This document shows positions 1-9,906 of a stretch of 64,000 bases of DNA, one piece after another; positions within the stretch are counted from its first letter, which is position 1, and each line of letters begins with the position of its first letter. The DNA is from a virus. The notes beneath the pieces are model-generated. The model had not been told where the DNA came from and made no database searches. It saw nothing but the letters and a program-made list of their open reading frames with translations. The DNA lies in the IMG/VR virus record IMGVR_UViG_3300033146_001994, positions 23,548-87,547 of that record. The stretch is one strand, 5' to 3'. The translations under genes and the position numbers were made by a program.

Positions 1-1
1 T

Positions 2-2413
2 TTTGGTTGTGTATGCAAAGGTACTAAAGTATATACTAATAAAGGTGAATATATTAACATCGAAGATTTACAACAGCCTGATGGTATAGTAGGGTTTGGA
101 GAAAATAATATTTCTAAAGAGCCTATAGTGTATATGCAGCCTCCAGCTAAAAAAGAATGTGTTAGAATAACTACTTCATATAGAACTTTGGAATGTAGTA
201 TAGACCATCCAATTTTAATAAGAACAACTGGAACACATAGAAAAGGATTTGATAAAGTTGAAACATACTTTTCTAAAAAAACAAGTAAATTTATTACATG
301 TAAAACTAAATCTAAAGTAACATACCATAAAAAAGTATGGAGAGATGCAGAAAAACTTAAAGAGGGTGATTATTTATTAACAGCGGATATTATTGATATA
401 TGGGGAACTGATAAATTATTTGATGCTAGACTTGTTGGGATGCTTATAGGGGATGGTTCATATGGTATGAGAAAACATTATACTAGAATGGAATTTAAAA
501 CGCCTGTTTTTTCTAATTGTGATGACGAATTAAATAAATATGTCTATACTAAATATGACGCTGTAACTGAAAGTTCATATATTACTAAATTAGGAAAACA
601 TTATAAAGAAACTAGGATTAGAAAATTAATTCCTATTTTAAAAGAAGTGGGAATAGCAGGGCAATCTAAAACGCAAAAAAGACTGCCTAGTAATTATATG
701 TACCTAACTAAAAAAGATTCACAAGAGTTACTAGCTGGTCTATTTGATACTGATGGCAGTATAATGTTAGATGTAAACAATAGAGCTTCTATTACAATAA
801 GCCAATGTAATATAGAAATTATAAAGCAAATAAAAACCTTGTTAGAAAAATTTGGTATAGTAGGGTTTATAACTACAGTAAAGCCGTCTTTAAAAGAGGG
901 TAGAAAAGATAGAAACTTACACTACAGATTAATTATTACAACAAAACAAAGTATAAGGAATTTTAAAAAATATATTCCTATAATAATTAAATATAAAATA
1001 GCAAAACTGGATAAAATTTTAAATTCTAAAGAGTTTTCGACAGATTGTAGAAAATATGACATATTTAAAGGTATTAGGGAAGAAAGAGTAACTAAGGTAG
1101 AATATATAGGGAAAAAAGATATTTATAATCTAACAGCAGGAAACACACACACATATTTAGCTAACAATATAATTACACATAATACGGGAGGAACTAAGGG
1201 CAATAGATTTGAAAGTGCTAAAGAGTTCATATACAACCCTGTAGGATATGGTATACTGCCTTTGAAAAATGTATTTGATAAATCAACTGGTAGTGGAATG
1301 TGTAGCTTTTGGTCAGGTATTTATCTAAACACCGCAGGTGCATATGATAAAAATGGTAATTCTGATGTAGTAAAAGCATTAATAAGGATTCTATATAAAA
1401 GGTGGGAAGAAGTACAAAGTGGAATTAAAGCAGATACTATCTTGCAAAGAAAAGCTGAGAATGCTATTACCCCACAAGAAGCAATATTAAGTACAAGTGA
1501 AAACATATTTCCTGTACAGGATTTAAAAGATAGATTAGCAGAAATTAAAACTAACCTAGGTGCATTTATATCAAAGCATTATATAGGCTTGATGGGAGTA
1601 AAAGATGGAGAAGTGGTATTTAACCAAAAACCTGAATTAACCCCTATTAGGAATTATCCTGTTGATATAGATTCAGATAGAACAGGTGCAATTGAAGTAT
1701 TTAAAATGCCTGCAAAGGGAACTAAAGAACTGTCTATTGGAGAAAGGTATGTAATAAGTGTCGACCCTGTAAGATATGATAAAGTGTTATATAGTGTCTC
1801 ACTTGCTTCTATATTTGTATTTGATTTATGGCTAGATGAAATTGTGGCTGAATATACATGTAGACCTGAATCTATTGAAGATTTTAATACTCAACTATAT
1901 AGATTAGCCATTTGGTACAATGCTGAAATTAACTATGAAAACGATATTACAGATATATTTACATTTTTTAGAAATAAAAATGCACTTTATTATATAACAG
2001 ATACTCCTGAAATGATTAAATCTTTAGAAATAGCTAAAGAGGGTAGAGGTAATAGACAAAAAGGAACTCCATCAAGTGTTAAATTAAATAATCAAGCTAG
2101 ACTTTGGTTAACCCAATGGTTAAAATCTCCTGTCAAAAGTGATACTGAGGATAATGTAACATTGAATTTACACAAAGTACCTAGCATAGGATTATTAGAG
2201 GAATTAATTGCGTGGAATATTGATGGAAACTTCGATAGAATTTCTTCAATGGGAATACTTATGGTTAGTAGAAAAGATAAATTATTGTACTTAGAAAGTA
2301 ATATGACACAGGAAGTGGCTGAATATGAAGAAGATGAATTTTTCAATGATGACTTAAGTATTACTAACCAAAATGAGAAAAGTATGAAAAATTTTGATTT
2401 AAAATTTTTATAA
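2..2413 (+). CDS. terL: Terminase large subunit (TerL), 5'-partial, interrupted by an intein
   Basis: The reading frame is open from base 2, so the start lies left of the window. Only Phe-Gly of the N-terminal extein is visible before the intein (8-1183). The C-extein begins TGGTKG and joins to FGTGG, matching the glycine-rich segment after the ATPase core of crAss-like terminases. About 190 residues later an acidic motif (ISVDP, Asp codon at 1763-1765) fits the first metal ligand of the RNase H-like nuclease domain. TerL is the ATP-driven motor and headful nuclease that packages DNA through the portal, whose gene follows after 30 bases. The Walker A and B motifs would lie upstream and cannot be checked. 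Identification rests on these motifs and on the portal and capsid genes downstream. Confidence 0.88.
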   Translation, partial: FGCVCKGTKVYTNKGEYINIEDLQQPDGIVGFGENNISKEPIVYMQPPAKKECVRITTSYRTLECSIDHPILIRTTGTHRKGFDKVETYFSKKTSKFITCKTKSKVTYHKKVWRDAEKLKEGDYLLTADIIDIWGTDKLFDARLVGMLIGDGSYGMRKHYTRMEFKTPVFSNCDDELNKYVYTKYDAVTESSYITKLGKHYKETRIRKLIPILKEVGIAGQSKTQKRLPSNYMYLTKKDSQELLAGLFDTDGSIMLDVNNRASITISQCNIEIIKQIKTLLEKFGIVGFITTVKPSLKEGRKDRNLHYRLIITTKQSIRNFKKYIPIIIKYKIAKLDKILNSKEFSTDCRKYDIFKGIREERVTKVEYIGKKDIYNLTAGNTHTYLANNIITHNTGGTKGNRFESAKEFIYNPVGYGILPLKNVFDKSTGSGMCSFWSGIYLNTAGAYDKNGNSDVVKALIRILYKRWEEVQSGIKADTILQRKAENAITPQEAILSTSENIFPVQDLKDRLAEIKTNLGAFISKHYIGLMGVKDGEVVFNQKPELTPIRNYPVDIDSDRTGAIEVFKMPAKGTKELSIGERYVISVDPVRYDKVLYSVSLASIFVFDLWLDEIVAEYTCRPESIEDFNTQLYRLAIWYNAEINYENDITDIFTFFRNKNALYYITDTPEMIKSLEIAKEGRGNRQKGTPSSVKLNNQARLWLTQWLKSPVKSDTEDNVTLNLHKVPSIGLLEELIAWNIDGNFDRISSMGILMVSRKDKLLYLESNMTQEVAEYEEDEFFNDDLSITNQNEKSMKNFDLKFL
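8..1183 (+). mobile_element. Intein with LAGLIDADG homing endonuclease inside TerL (392 aa)
   Basis: A self-splicing protein insertion. The N-terminal splice residue is Cys1 (codon 8-10), followed by a block A-like sequence (CVCKGTKV). The C-terminal block ends NIITHN, with Asn392 (1181-1183) as the last residue and Thr as the +1 extein residue (1184-1186). Two LAGLIDADG-type helices are visible: LVGMLIGDG near intein residue 142 and LLAGLFDTDG near residue 241, each ending in the acidic residue that binds metal. The penultimate His and terminal Asn needed for cyclisation are present, so splicing competence is plausible. The insertion sits in the conserved FG/TGG segment of TerL, the kind of conserved site that inteins usually occupy. 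The insertion is in frame and shows no obvious decay. Confidence 0.9.
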
Positions 2414-2443
2414 TAATATTATTACCTTTACATAAAAAATAAT

Positions 2444-4792
2444 ATGATACAATTTCCATATCAAAAAAGAGCAACATCACAGAAAACATTAAACTTTTGT
2501 ATTGAATGTTTAGAAAGTGCTGAACAGATGCAATCTGAATTATCTATAGCAAATGATAGTGCGGACTTGATAGATAATGAAAATATTCTAAAAGGTAAAT
2601 TAGACCCTGTAAGGCTTGAAAAAATTGTAAATCCTATTGGAATGAAATCTTCTACCTTTAGAGTACCTACCCAATCATATCCATTACTAAAAGATAAAGT
2701 TGACTTATTACAAGGAGAAGAATGGAAAAGAAAATTTGCTTTTTCAGCTAAGTTGTTAAATCCTGATGCTATTAAAGAAAAATATACTGTAAAAAATAAA
2801 TTTATTAAAGATGGATTAATTAGATTAATTACAGATACAGAATTAGATGATGATACTAAAAAGAAAAGAATAGAGAATTTACAAAACTCTATTATAAACT
2901 GGAAGTACATTAAAGAAATTAGAGCAAATAGAATTTTAGAGGCAGAATATGACTTACAAGGGCTAAAATCTCTTTTTAACAAAGGATTTAAAGCCCTGAA
3001 TACTACTAGAACAGAAATATACGCTATTGAGTTAGTAAATGGTAGAATACAAACTAGAGCTGTCAATTGGAAGAATATCAAGGCTGCTAGATTAGGAAGT
3101 TCAGATAGAATTGATGATGCAGATATTATTATAGAAGAAACATATGAATCTCCTGGATGGATTATAGATAGATACTATGATAAATTAAAACCTAGTGAAA
3201 TTACAAGAATTGATAAAGGACTTGTAGCACAATACGGTAATAGTAGAGATTTTTCATATCCAGCTACAGCAGGAGAAGTTACATTTAGTCGTAGTGACTT
3301 TGGAAAAACAGATATAACAACTACAAATAATATACAAAATAGCTTGATAGATACAAATGCCGTAGGCAAATCAAGTATATTAGATTCCTTTGGTAACATT
3401 AGAGTTACCAGACTTGTGTGGAAATCACTTAGAAAAATAGGTATAATTAAATGGATTGAAAACGGTAAAAACCATGAACGTACTGTAGATGAAAATTATA
3501 CAGCTAATAAAGACAAAGGAGAAGAAATAAATTGGTATTGGAAACCTGAATATATGCAGATAACTAGAATAGGGGATGATATATACCCTAGTGATTGGGG
3601 TATAAAAGCTATTCAATTTATGCAAAAAGATAATATTACTTCAGCAGGCAGTGGCTATGTGGGAAATGTTCTAGATGTATGTATTACAGATGTAATGAAG
3701 CCCTTTCAAGTATTATATGATATTATAATGGCTAGGACTAAGCATGCCTTTATAGTTAGTAGAGGTAAAGTTCCTGTTTTAGATTTAGCTAGAAAACCTA
3801 AATCATGGGATGTGGCTAAATGGGATTATTACCTCAATACTATGAATACCCTCTATGAAAACTCTTTTAATGAGGGTGCAGTAGGTGTAGCAAAAGGTAA
3901 AATATCAGGTAATATGCAACAATCCACTAGGGTAATGGATTTAGAAAATGGCGCCTATGTACAACAACATCTTTACATGCTACAATATATTGAAAAGAAA
4001 ATTGGCGATATTGTAGGTATATCTAAAGCTAGAGAGGGGCAATCATCCTCAACTGAAACAGCTACAGGTGTACAGAATGCAGTAACACAGTCTTATCATA
4101 TTACAGAGCCTTACTATGCTATACATGAAGCAATTAAAGATAGAGTATTAAATAATATATTAGAGGGTGTTAAATACTGTATTAAAGTTAACCCTGAATT
4201 ATATGAGAGTTATTTAGGGGATAATGATTTTATTTTAGATGAAATTGATTCTACACAGTTTACAGAAACTTCTTATAACGTTGTAGTTACTTCTAGTGGG
4301 GAAGATTATGAGCTACTTAATCAATATAAACAGTTAGCACATGCAGCTATTCAAAACAATGCTATGAAATTATCCACTCTTGCTACTATATATTCATCTA
4401 AATCAATATTGGAGGTTAGAGAAAAATTGGAAAAAGCTGAACAAGATTTAGAACAGAAAACAGCTCAACAAAACGAAGCTTCTGAAAAGATGAAAAATCA
4501 AATGATTCAATTAGAGTTAAAAGATAAACAAGATGATAGGGAATCTAAAGAACATATCAGTAATGAGAAAAATAAAATGCTTCTCCTTACAAAATTAATG
4601 GAGATTCAACGAGGAGAAAATGGAGATGAAATCTCAACAGAAGAAATGTTTCATAAAATGGAACAGAACTATTCTGAATTTTCAGCGCTTATTGAGCAAA
4701 GAGAAATAGAAAATAAAAGGGCTGAAAAAGAACAAGCATTAAAAGAGGAACAGTTGAAACAGCATCAAAATGCTTCACAGCAACAGAAATAG
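2444..4792 (+). CDS. Portal protein
   Basis: A 782-residue protein directly after TerL and two genes before the capsid gene, the usual place and size for a crAss-like portal. Portals form a dodecameric ring at one capsid vertex, dock the terminase and conduct DNA. The protein is mixed alpha/beta in character, with a central aromatic-rich region (WYWKPEY near residue 363) and a C-terminal tail of roughly 150 residues that is highly charged, Gln/Glu/Lys-rich and probably coiled coil, ending in Gln-rich sequence. The ATG at 2444 follows an A-rich leader with no Shine-Dalgarno, as expected for Bacteroidota. The call combines gene order, length and composition; no single catalytic motif exists for portals. 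Confidence 0.8.
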   Translation: MIQFPYQKRATSQKTLNFCIECLESAEQMQSELSIANDSADLIDNENILKGKLDPVRLEKIVNPIGMKSSTFRVPTQSYPLLKDKVDLLQGEEWKRKFAFSAKLLNPDAIKEKYTVKNKFIKDGLIRLITDTELDDDTKKKRIENLQNSIINWKYIKEIRANRILEAEYDLQGLKSLFNKGFKALNTTRTEIYAIELVNGRIQTRAVNWKNIKAARLGSSDRIDDADIIIEETYESPGWIIDRYYDKLKPSEITRIDKGLVAQYGNSRDFSYPATAGEVTFSRSDFGKTDITTTNNIQNSLIDTNAVGKSSILDSFGNIRVTRLVWKSLRKIGIIKWIENGKNHERTVDENYTANKDKGEEINWYWKPEYMQITRIGDDIYPSDWGIKAIQFMQKDNITSAGSGYVGNVLDVCITDVMKPFQVLYDIIMARTKHAFIVSRGKVPVLDLARKPKSWDVAKWDYYLNTMNTLYENSFNEGAVGVAKGKISGNMQQSTRVMDLENGAYVQQHLYMLQYIEKKIGDIVGISKAREGQSSSTETATGVQNAVTQSYHITEPYYAIHEAIKDRVLNNILEGVKYCIKVNPELYESYLGDNDFILDEIDSTQFTETSYNVVVTSSGEDYELLNQYKQLAHAAIQNNAMKLSTLATIYSSKSILEVREKLEKAEQDLEQKTAQQNEASEKMKNQMIQLELKDKQDDRESKEHISNEKNKMLLLTKLMEIQRGENGDEISTEEMFHKMEQNYSEFSALIEQREIENKRAEKEQALKEEQLKQHQNASQQQK

Positions 4793-4837
4793 TGTTAATG
4801 TAATATGGTATAGATAGTTAAAACTTATCTGTCTCAA

Positions 4838-4869
4838 TTTGATAGGAAAATAAATTAATTGTATAATTG
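4838..4869 (+). promoter_or_regulatory. Bacteroidota-type promoter (-33 TTTG / -7 TATAATTG)
   Basis: TTTG at 4838-4841 is separated by 20 bases from TATAATTG at 4862-4869, which matches the TAnnTTTG -7 consensus with one mismatch. Both spacing and motifs fit the Bacteroides sigma factor. It lies in the 74-base gap between portal and scaffold-like genes and just before the ATG at 4885, giving a very short leader. It could raise expression of scaffold and capsid over packaging genes. Confidence 0.5.
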
Positions 4870-4884
4870 TTAAAACAAAAACTT

Positions 4885-6072
4885 ATGAACACAGAAGAAT
4901 TGTTTGATGGCATTGGAGGTTTAGATTTAGAAGATGATTCTATAGAACTAAATGCTGATGGTGTACCTGTAGATAATATTACGGCAAGTACGCAAATACC
5001 TGAAAGTGCAGAAACACCTACAGGAGATAACCAAGGCAAACCTGAGGATGATGAAGATGATGGACTTATTGACATTGAAGATTCATTGCTTAAAGACCTT
5101 AATGGCGCAGATTCTACAGAGGATAGTACAAATAAGTCTGTAAATACAGATGTAGATGCATATCTTAATTTTTTGGATAATCTAGTAGATTCTAAAGTTC
5201 TTAAAGAATATGATAAAGACGCTTTTCTAAAAGAAGTTGAGGGAGGTAAAAATCCTACAGAACTTATAGTAGCCTTACAGAAAGAAGAATTAGAAGCTGC
5301 TAAAAAAGAGTATTTTGATGGACTATCTGATGAAGATAAGGAAGTGTATAAAGGGAAAACGTCGGGAGTGCAATTAGATGAACTTGGAAATGTTAATAAT
5401 GCATTGGAGTATTATAAAGATATTACAGATGAATTTATAGAGGATGTGAAAAATGAAGATACCCTTAAACAAATCATTTCAATTGATTTAAAAAATAGAG
5501 GATTCTCCGACGATGAAGTTGCGGAACAGCTTGATATATATGAAGAAAAAGACTTAATTACAACTAAAGCTAAAAGTGCTAAAGAGAAAATAGTAAGTAC
5601 TTTAGAAGCAACTAAAGTAAGTCTATTTGAAAAAGCAGAGGCTGCTAAACAGTCTGATTTAGAAAAAATCAGTTCTTATAAAAAAGAATTAAAATCTACA
5701 ATTGAAACAATAGATACAATAATTCCAGGAATCAAAATTGATAGTAAAATGCAAGAACAACTCTATAAGGATTTTACTGAGCCTGTAGAGTATGGAAAAG
5801 ACAAGTCTCCTATAGATGTTATATCCAAAGTTAGAAATATAAATCCTAAAATGTTTGATATTGCATTAAGATATTATAATAGAATAGGTTTATTTAATTT
5901 TGATGATAAAGGTAAATTTGCACCTGACTTTTCTGAAATTAATAAGAACTTACAAACAAAAGAAGCTAGACGTATAAAAGCAATTATTAGTACTGATTCT
6001 TTTTCTAAGAAAGAAAATTCTAAAAATACTCAAATACCTAATAATACAGGATTATTTGATGGAATAGATTAA
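4885..6072 (+). CDS. Acidic, coiled-coil head protein, probable scaffold
   Basis: A protein of 395 residues between portal and major capsid protein, the normal position of a scaffolding or head-maturation protein. The N-terminal third is very acidic (clusters such as EDDEDDGLIDIED); the middle is Lys/Glu-rich and predicted helical (about residues 120-290). No Ser-His-Asp protease pattern was recognised, so a scaffold role is preferred over a protease. A longer reading from a TTG at 4867 is possible, but that triplet lies inside the promoter -7 element, so the ATG at 4885 is chosen. The function is inferred from position and composition only. Confidence 0.55.
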   Translation: MNTEELFDGIGGLDLEDDSIELNADGVPVDNITASTQIPESAETPTGDNQGKPEDDEDDGLIDIEDSLLKDLNGADSTEDSTNKSVNTDVDAYLNFLDNLVDSKVLKEYDKDAFLKEVEGGKNPTELIVALQKEELEAAKKEYFDGLSDEDKEVYKGKTSGVQLDELGNVNNALEYYKDITDEFIEDVKNEDTLKQIISIDLKNRGFSDDEVAEQLDIYEEKDLITTKAKSAKEKIVSTLEATKVSLFEKAEAAKQSDLEKISSYKKELKSTIETIDTIIPGIKIDSKMQEQLYKDFTEPVEYGKDKSPIDVISKVRNINPKMFDIALRYYNRIGLFNFDDKGKFAPDFSEINKNLQTKEARRIKAIISTDSFSKKENSKNTQIPNNTGLFDGID

Positions 6073-6089
6073 ATCTTAATTATATAAAT

Positions 6090-7559
6090 ATGAAACTAAG
6101 ACCTTTTCAAATTACAACACCTAGGGACATATCAGGGCTAGTTAAAACTGAAAATTTAGCTTATAACTTTGGTATAGTGCCTCAAAAAGCATCTAAAGTT
6201 GCACTTAAATTGCGTAGTGCAAATGTTGGTGATGACTTAAATGCCTATTTATCAAAATTTCCTGTAAAGAAATTTGAAACACAAGATGACTTTACTTGGG
6301 ATATTGAAGCTGATGGAGATAAAAACATTCCATTGACAAAATGTTCATTAACTCCTTTAGGAAGTCAGGTACTACCTACTGACAAAGTTGGTGAGGGAAT
6401 AACTCCTTTTTATCTATTCTTTCCTGAAAATTGGTTTTTTGAAACCAATGTAATAGTTGGAGAAGCTTTAGAAGATTATCAAATTAGAATTTTAGAACCT
6501 GGACAGGCTGTAGCAGGAGGGTTAACTAGATATAAGTGTGAACTTGTAACTGGAGATGTCAATTTATTTATTCCTTTTGAAGAAGTAATGGCAGGTAAAA
6601 GATTCTCTAAAGACTTTTCTTTAGTAGAACAAGAACTTTCTGTAGATGGAGGTGGATTACACCACAGTTTTCCATATACTATGAAAGGTGCTTTCAGTAT
6701 GATTAGAATGAAAACTGTTGTTCCTGGCAGTATGGTTAATAAATCTCGCCCTGTACAATTCTTTTGGAAAGATTCTAAAACAGGTAAAACTATAAGTTCA
6801 TGGTTAGACAAGCTAACATATGACTTTGATATGCAGTTTCTTAAAGAGATTAATTATCTTACCCAATATGCACGCTCAAATGAAGCTCCTGATGGTACTT
6901 ATAAAAACAGAGGTACTTCTGGGAATATTATTAAGCAAGGTGATGGAATTAAAGCTCAAACACGTAAGTCTAACTATAGTACTTATAATGAATTTGATGT
7001 TAAAATTCTAAGTGACCATGTTTTAGCAATGTCTGTTGGTAAATATAAAATGGGTGAACGTGATGTTCTTTTAAACAGCGGTGAGTGGGGTCATAAACAA
7101 TTCCATGAATCTGTAGAGAATGTTCCTGGAGCTACATTTGTAGCATCAAGAGATACCCATAGAATCTATACCAATAAAGATGGTAATATGGGTTGGAGAG
7201 GACAATTTACTGAGTATTATGGTGCTAATGGAGTTAAGCTTACTAGTATTCCTGATATGACTAAGGATGACCCTGTTAGAAATAAAAGAAACCATCCTAC
7301 TGAACAAGGACTTATTGAATCAAGAAACTATGATATTTATAATATGGGTACTTCATCAGGTGAAAATAACATTCAGAAAGTTCAACTTGCTACTGGAGGA
7401 GAGATTAGAAAATTTAGAGAGGGCTTAAGGTCTCCATTTAGTAAAGGTGAGGGTAGAATGGAAGTAGAAACAGATGGATGGGAAGAACATAGAGCATACA
7501 TTGGTGGTGCAATGGTATTAGACCCTGAAGGAACTGGAGCTTATAATATTAATTTTTAA
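6090..7559 (+). CDS. Major capsid protein
   Basis: The 489-residue length, the position after portal and scaffold-like genes, and the sequence style match crAss-like major capsid proteins with the HK97 fold. Diagnostic stretches include an N-terminal RPFQITTPRDISGL and a downstream DIEADGDKNIPL segment, which resemble the N-arm and E-loop regions of this family. The C-terminal part has the Gly/Asn-rich, Tyr-rich composition seen in these capsids (SRNYDIYNMG, YIGGAMVLDPEG). It forms the icosahedral shell. The leader is A/T-rich with no Shine-Dalgarno. I recognise the family from the sequence; no alignment could be run. Confidence 0.88.
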   Translation: MKLRPFQITTPRDISGLVKTENLAYNFGIVPQKASKVALKLRSANVGDDLNAYLSKFPVKKFETQDDFTWDIEADGDKNIPLTKCSLTPLGSQVLPTDKVGEGITPFYLFFPENWFFETNVIVGEALEDYQIRILEPGQAVAGGLTRYKCELVTGDVNLFIPFEEVMAGKRFSKDFSLVEQELSVDGGGLHHSFPYTMKGAFSMIRMKTVVPGSMVNKSRPVQFFWKDSKTGKTISSWLDKLTYDFDMQFLKEINYLTQYARSNEAPDGTYKNRGTSGNIIKQGDGIKAQTRKSNYSTYNEFDVKILSDHVLAMSVGKYKMGERDVLLNSGEWGHKQFHESVENVPGATFVASRDTHRIYTNKDGNMGWRGQFTEYYGANGVKLTSIPDMTKDDPVRNKRNHPTEQGLIESRNYDIYNMGTSSGENNIQKVQLATGGEIRKFREGLRSPFSKGEGRMEVETDGWEEHRAYIGGAMVLDPEGTGAYNINF

Positions 7560-7573
7560 TAAATATTTGTACA

Positions 7574-8497
7574 ATGACACAAAAAGTAGATAGTAAATTT
7601 AATCCCTTAGAAAATAGAGTTATTCTAGTAAAGCCTGTGATTAGGGCTACTAGGATAACTCCTAAAGGTCACAGTGGTAACTGGCTTTTTGACAATACTA
7701 GTATAGAATTTTGTACTAAATTGGATATAAATTCAGGTAACATGGTAGAACCTTTAAGTGCAAAAGAACGTGAGTTTTTTGAAAATCCTGAAAATAGAAA
7801 TATTCATGGACTTGACTTTAACCCTGGAGATTTATCTGCAAATAAATTAAAAGATAATTTTTGGAAAACATTTAAAGTTAAAATTATAAAAAAAGCTAAA
7901 GGTGCAATTCCTGAGGAAGCTACTTTAATGACATTGGATTTAAGTAAGCCTTATGACTTTTTTAAATATAAAATTTTACTTACAAATGATTGTGAAAAAG
8001 GGTCTGTTGCACTTGGAATGGAAAATAAATTTTCTAGGGCTAGTAATAGAATTGTATTAGTTGAAAAAGATAATGAGAATATCGATACTATTAAAAAACT
8101 TGATATTTTAGAAACTGTAAATAAGTTTTTCTACTCAATTAATAGTTCTGCTGACAATTTAAGAAATTTCTTAAGAGCCTATAATTTTACTTATAGAGCA
8201 CACGTAGAAACTCCTGAGGATGCAGGATTAGATTGGTATAAAATTGAAGTACAGAAACTGATTAATTCTAATTTATCTAATGTTTATAAGTTAATTGTAG
8301 ATAAAAGTTCATATAAAGATAAAATCTTTATTATTACAGCATTGAAAAATAATCTTATAAAAATAGGTAAGTATAAAAACTTTGAAACTCAAGATGGTGT
8401 TGACTTAGGTAGAAATTTAGAAGAAGTTATTGTAAATATAAACTCAGATGAATTTCAAGACCTGCTAATGTTGATTAAAACTAAAATATCTAAATGA
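7574..8497 (+). CDS. Conserved head protein after the capsid gene (possible auxiliary capsid or connector protein)
   Basis: A 307-residue protein starting 14 bases after the major capsid gene, with its stop overlapping the next start (ATGA). It begins with a hydrophobic beta-rich segment (NRVILVKPVIRATRI) and ends with a helical region. No signal peptide or membrane segment is seen. In crAss-like genomes this slot holds virion proteins such as auxiliary capsid or head-completion proteins. The assignment is by gene order only. Confidence 0.45.
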   Translation: MTQKVDSKFNPLENRVILVKPVIRATRITPKGHSGNWLFDNTSIEFCTKLDINSGNMVEPLSAKEREFFENPENRNIHGLDFNPGDLSANKLKDNFWKTFKVKIIKKAKGAIPEEATLMTLDLSKPYDFFKYKILLTNDCEKGSVALGMENKFSRASNRIVLVEKDNENIDTIKKLDILETVNKFFYSINSSADNLRNFLRAYNFTYRAHVETPEDAGLDWYKIEVQKLINSNLSNVYKLIVDKSSYKDKIFIITALKNNLIKIGKYKNFETQDGVDLGRNLEEVIVNINSDEFQDLLMLIKTKISK

Positions 8498-9153
8498 TAA
8501 AAGCCGACTTTATAACATCTGTTAAAAATAGTCTTTATTTGATGGGGAGTAATGCTTCCCCATCATTTAAAGATGAATACATCTGTCAATATTTGGATAA
8601 AGCATACCATTCAGTAATTAATAGTATTATTGAAAGTGCTGATTTAACCTATATTACCAACCTAATTGAAAGTAAAAGATTAAATATTACAGATTATACA
8701 GGCAAACAGAAAAACTTTACATTTGATGTAGGCAAAATATTTGCTATAGTATCAGGCTATGTATATACTAAATATAATGGAGGTACTCCAATAAAAAGAC
8801 CTATCGAGGTATATTCAAATATATTTATAGATACATTGCTGGATAATTCTAATTACTTATATTTTTCATCACCTAAGTTTATTTTGAATAGTAGGGATAA
8901 TAATATTTCTATTATAATTGATAGTTATAGTGAGTTTACAACATATTCTTGCACAGGTACTGCAATTCCAATAAGTTTTAAATATATAAAAATGCCTACT
9001 AAGTTTATAGATATGCAAAATAATGACACTCCTTTAATATCTGAAATAAAGCATTTAGAAATTGCAGATAAAGCAGCAGAATTGATTGCAAATATATTAA
9101 GTCCACAAATGGCTCAATTTGAAATACATAATAATGATATAATTCCTAGATAA
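8494..9153 (+). CDS. Head-tail connector (ring/adaptor) candidate, 219 aa
   Basis: Translationally coupled to its neighbours: it overlaps the previous stop by four bases, and its own stop overlaps the next ATG (TAATG). The start is helical, with regularly spaced hydrophobic residues (the FKDEYICQYLDKAYHSVINSI region) as in small adaptor proteins that sit under the portal. The size also fits. There are no catalytic motifs. The role is inferred from synteny in crAss-like phages, where several ring proteins lie between capsid and tail genes. Confidence 0.45.
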   Translation: MIKADFITSVKNSLYLMGSNASPSFKDEYICQYLDKAYHSVINSIIESADLTYITNLIESKRLNITDYTGKQKNFTFDVGKIFAIVSGYVYTKYNGGTPIKRPIEVYSNIFIDTLLDNSNYLYFSSPKFILNSRDNNISIIIDSYSEFTTYSCTGTAIPISFKYIKMPTKFIDMQNNDTPLISEIKHLEIADKAAELIANILSPQMAQFEIHNNDIIPR

Positions 9154-9866
9154 TGAAAGTATTACAGATATATAGATTGTTAGAATTAAAAATACCTAAT
9201 TATTCTAAGTTAATACTTAAGGGATTGCATTCAGATACTGTTGAAGAAGCCTTAAATACGGCTGCATTTGATGTATTTTCAAAGTTCTTTGAAGTGTTTG
9301 AACAGAATCAATACACTAAGTTTGGTATCTCTAATTTAATAATACATAATAAGTTAATGGATGTTGTAGAAAATACTGAATTACATCCATATCAATATGG
9401 TAAAATCTATAATACAAACGATGTATATTTTTCAATGAGTGAATTTATTGATATAGCAGGAAAGGTTGTAAATATTATACCGATAAAGCATGATTATTAT
9501 TTGACAAATATTAATAATAATATGCGTAAACCTGATATTAATTATCATTTTTGGAGATTAGATATTGGTACAACTGATAACAATAATGTAAGTAGAGAAA
9601 TAATACTTGATAAAGATTATTTAAATAACGATGTTAGATATTATATAACATATATTAAACTACCATCTAAAATAGATTTGTCAAATATTAATTCATTTAT
9701 TGATATTAATGATGAAATCCTAGTTAAAAATGTTATACCTTTAGCTATAAAATATATTTTAGAAAAATTTGTTATGGAAGATGCTATTACAGAACATAGG
9801 CAACAGGTTCAACAACCTCAACAACCTCAACAACAGATACAGCCACAACAACAACAACAACAATAA
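9153..9866 (+). CDS. Connector candidate with Gln/Pro-rich C-terminal tail
   Basis: A 237-residue protein coupled to the preceding gene by a TAATG overlap. The first ~210 residues are an ordinary mixed fold with many Asn, Ile and Tyr. The last ~25 residues are a low-complexity tail of Gln and Pro (QQPQQPQQQ type) encoded by a CAA/CCT repeat at about 9806-9863. The tail is probably disordered and may vary in length between isolates. A ring or tail-completion role is inferred from position; the sequence itself gives no function. Confidence 0.4.
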   Translation: MKVLQIYRLLELKIPNYSKLILKGLHSDTVEEALNTAAFDVFSKFFEVFEQNQYTKFGISNLIIHNKLMDVVENTELHPYQYGKIYNTNDVYFSMSEFIDIAGKVVNIIPIKHDYYLTNINNNMRKPDINYHFWRLDIGTTDNNNVSREIILDKDYLNNDVRYYITYIKLPSKIDLSNINSFIDINDEILVKNVIPLAIKYILEKFVMEDAITEHRQQVQQPQQPQQQIQPQQQQQQ

Positions 9867-9906
9867 TGATATTAATAATTATTTTATGAACTTAATACTT
9901 TAAAAA

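Noticed and set aside
4867-4884. TTG start that would lengthen the scaffold-like protein
   Set aside because: The TTG is part of the promoter -7 element; the ATG at 4885 gives a more natural N-terminus.
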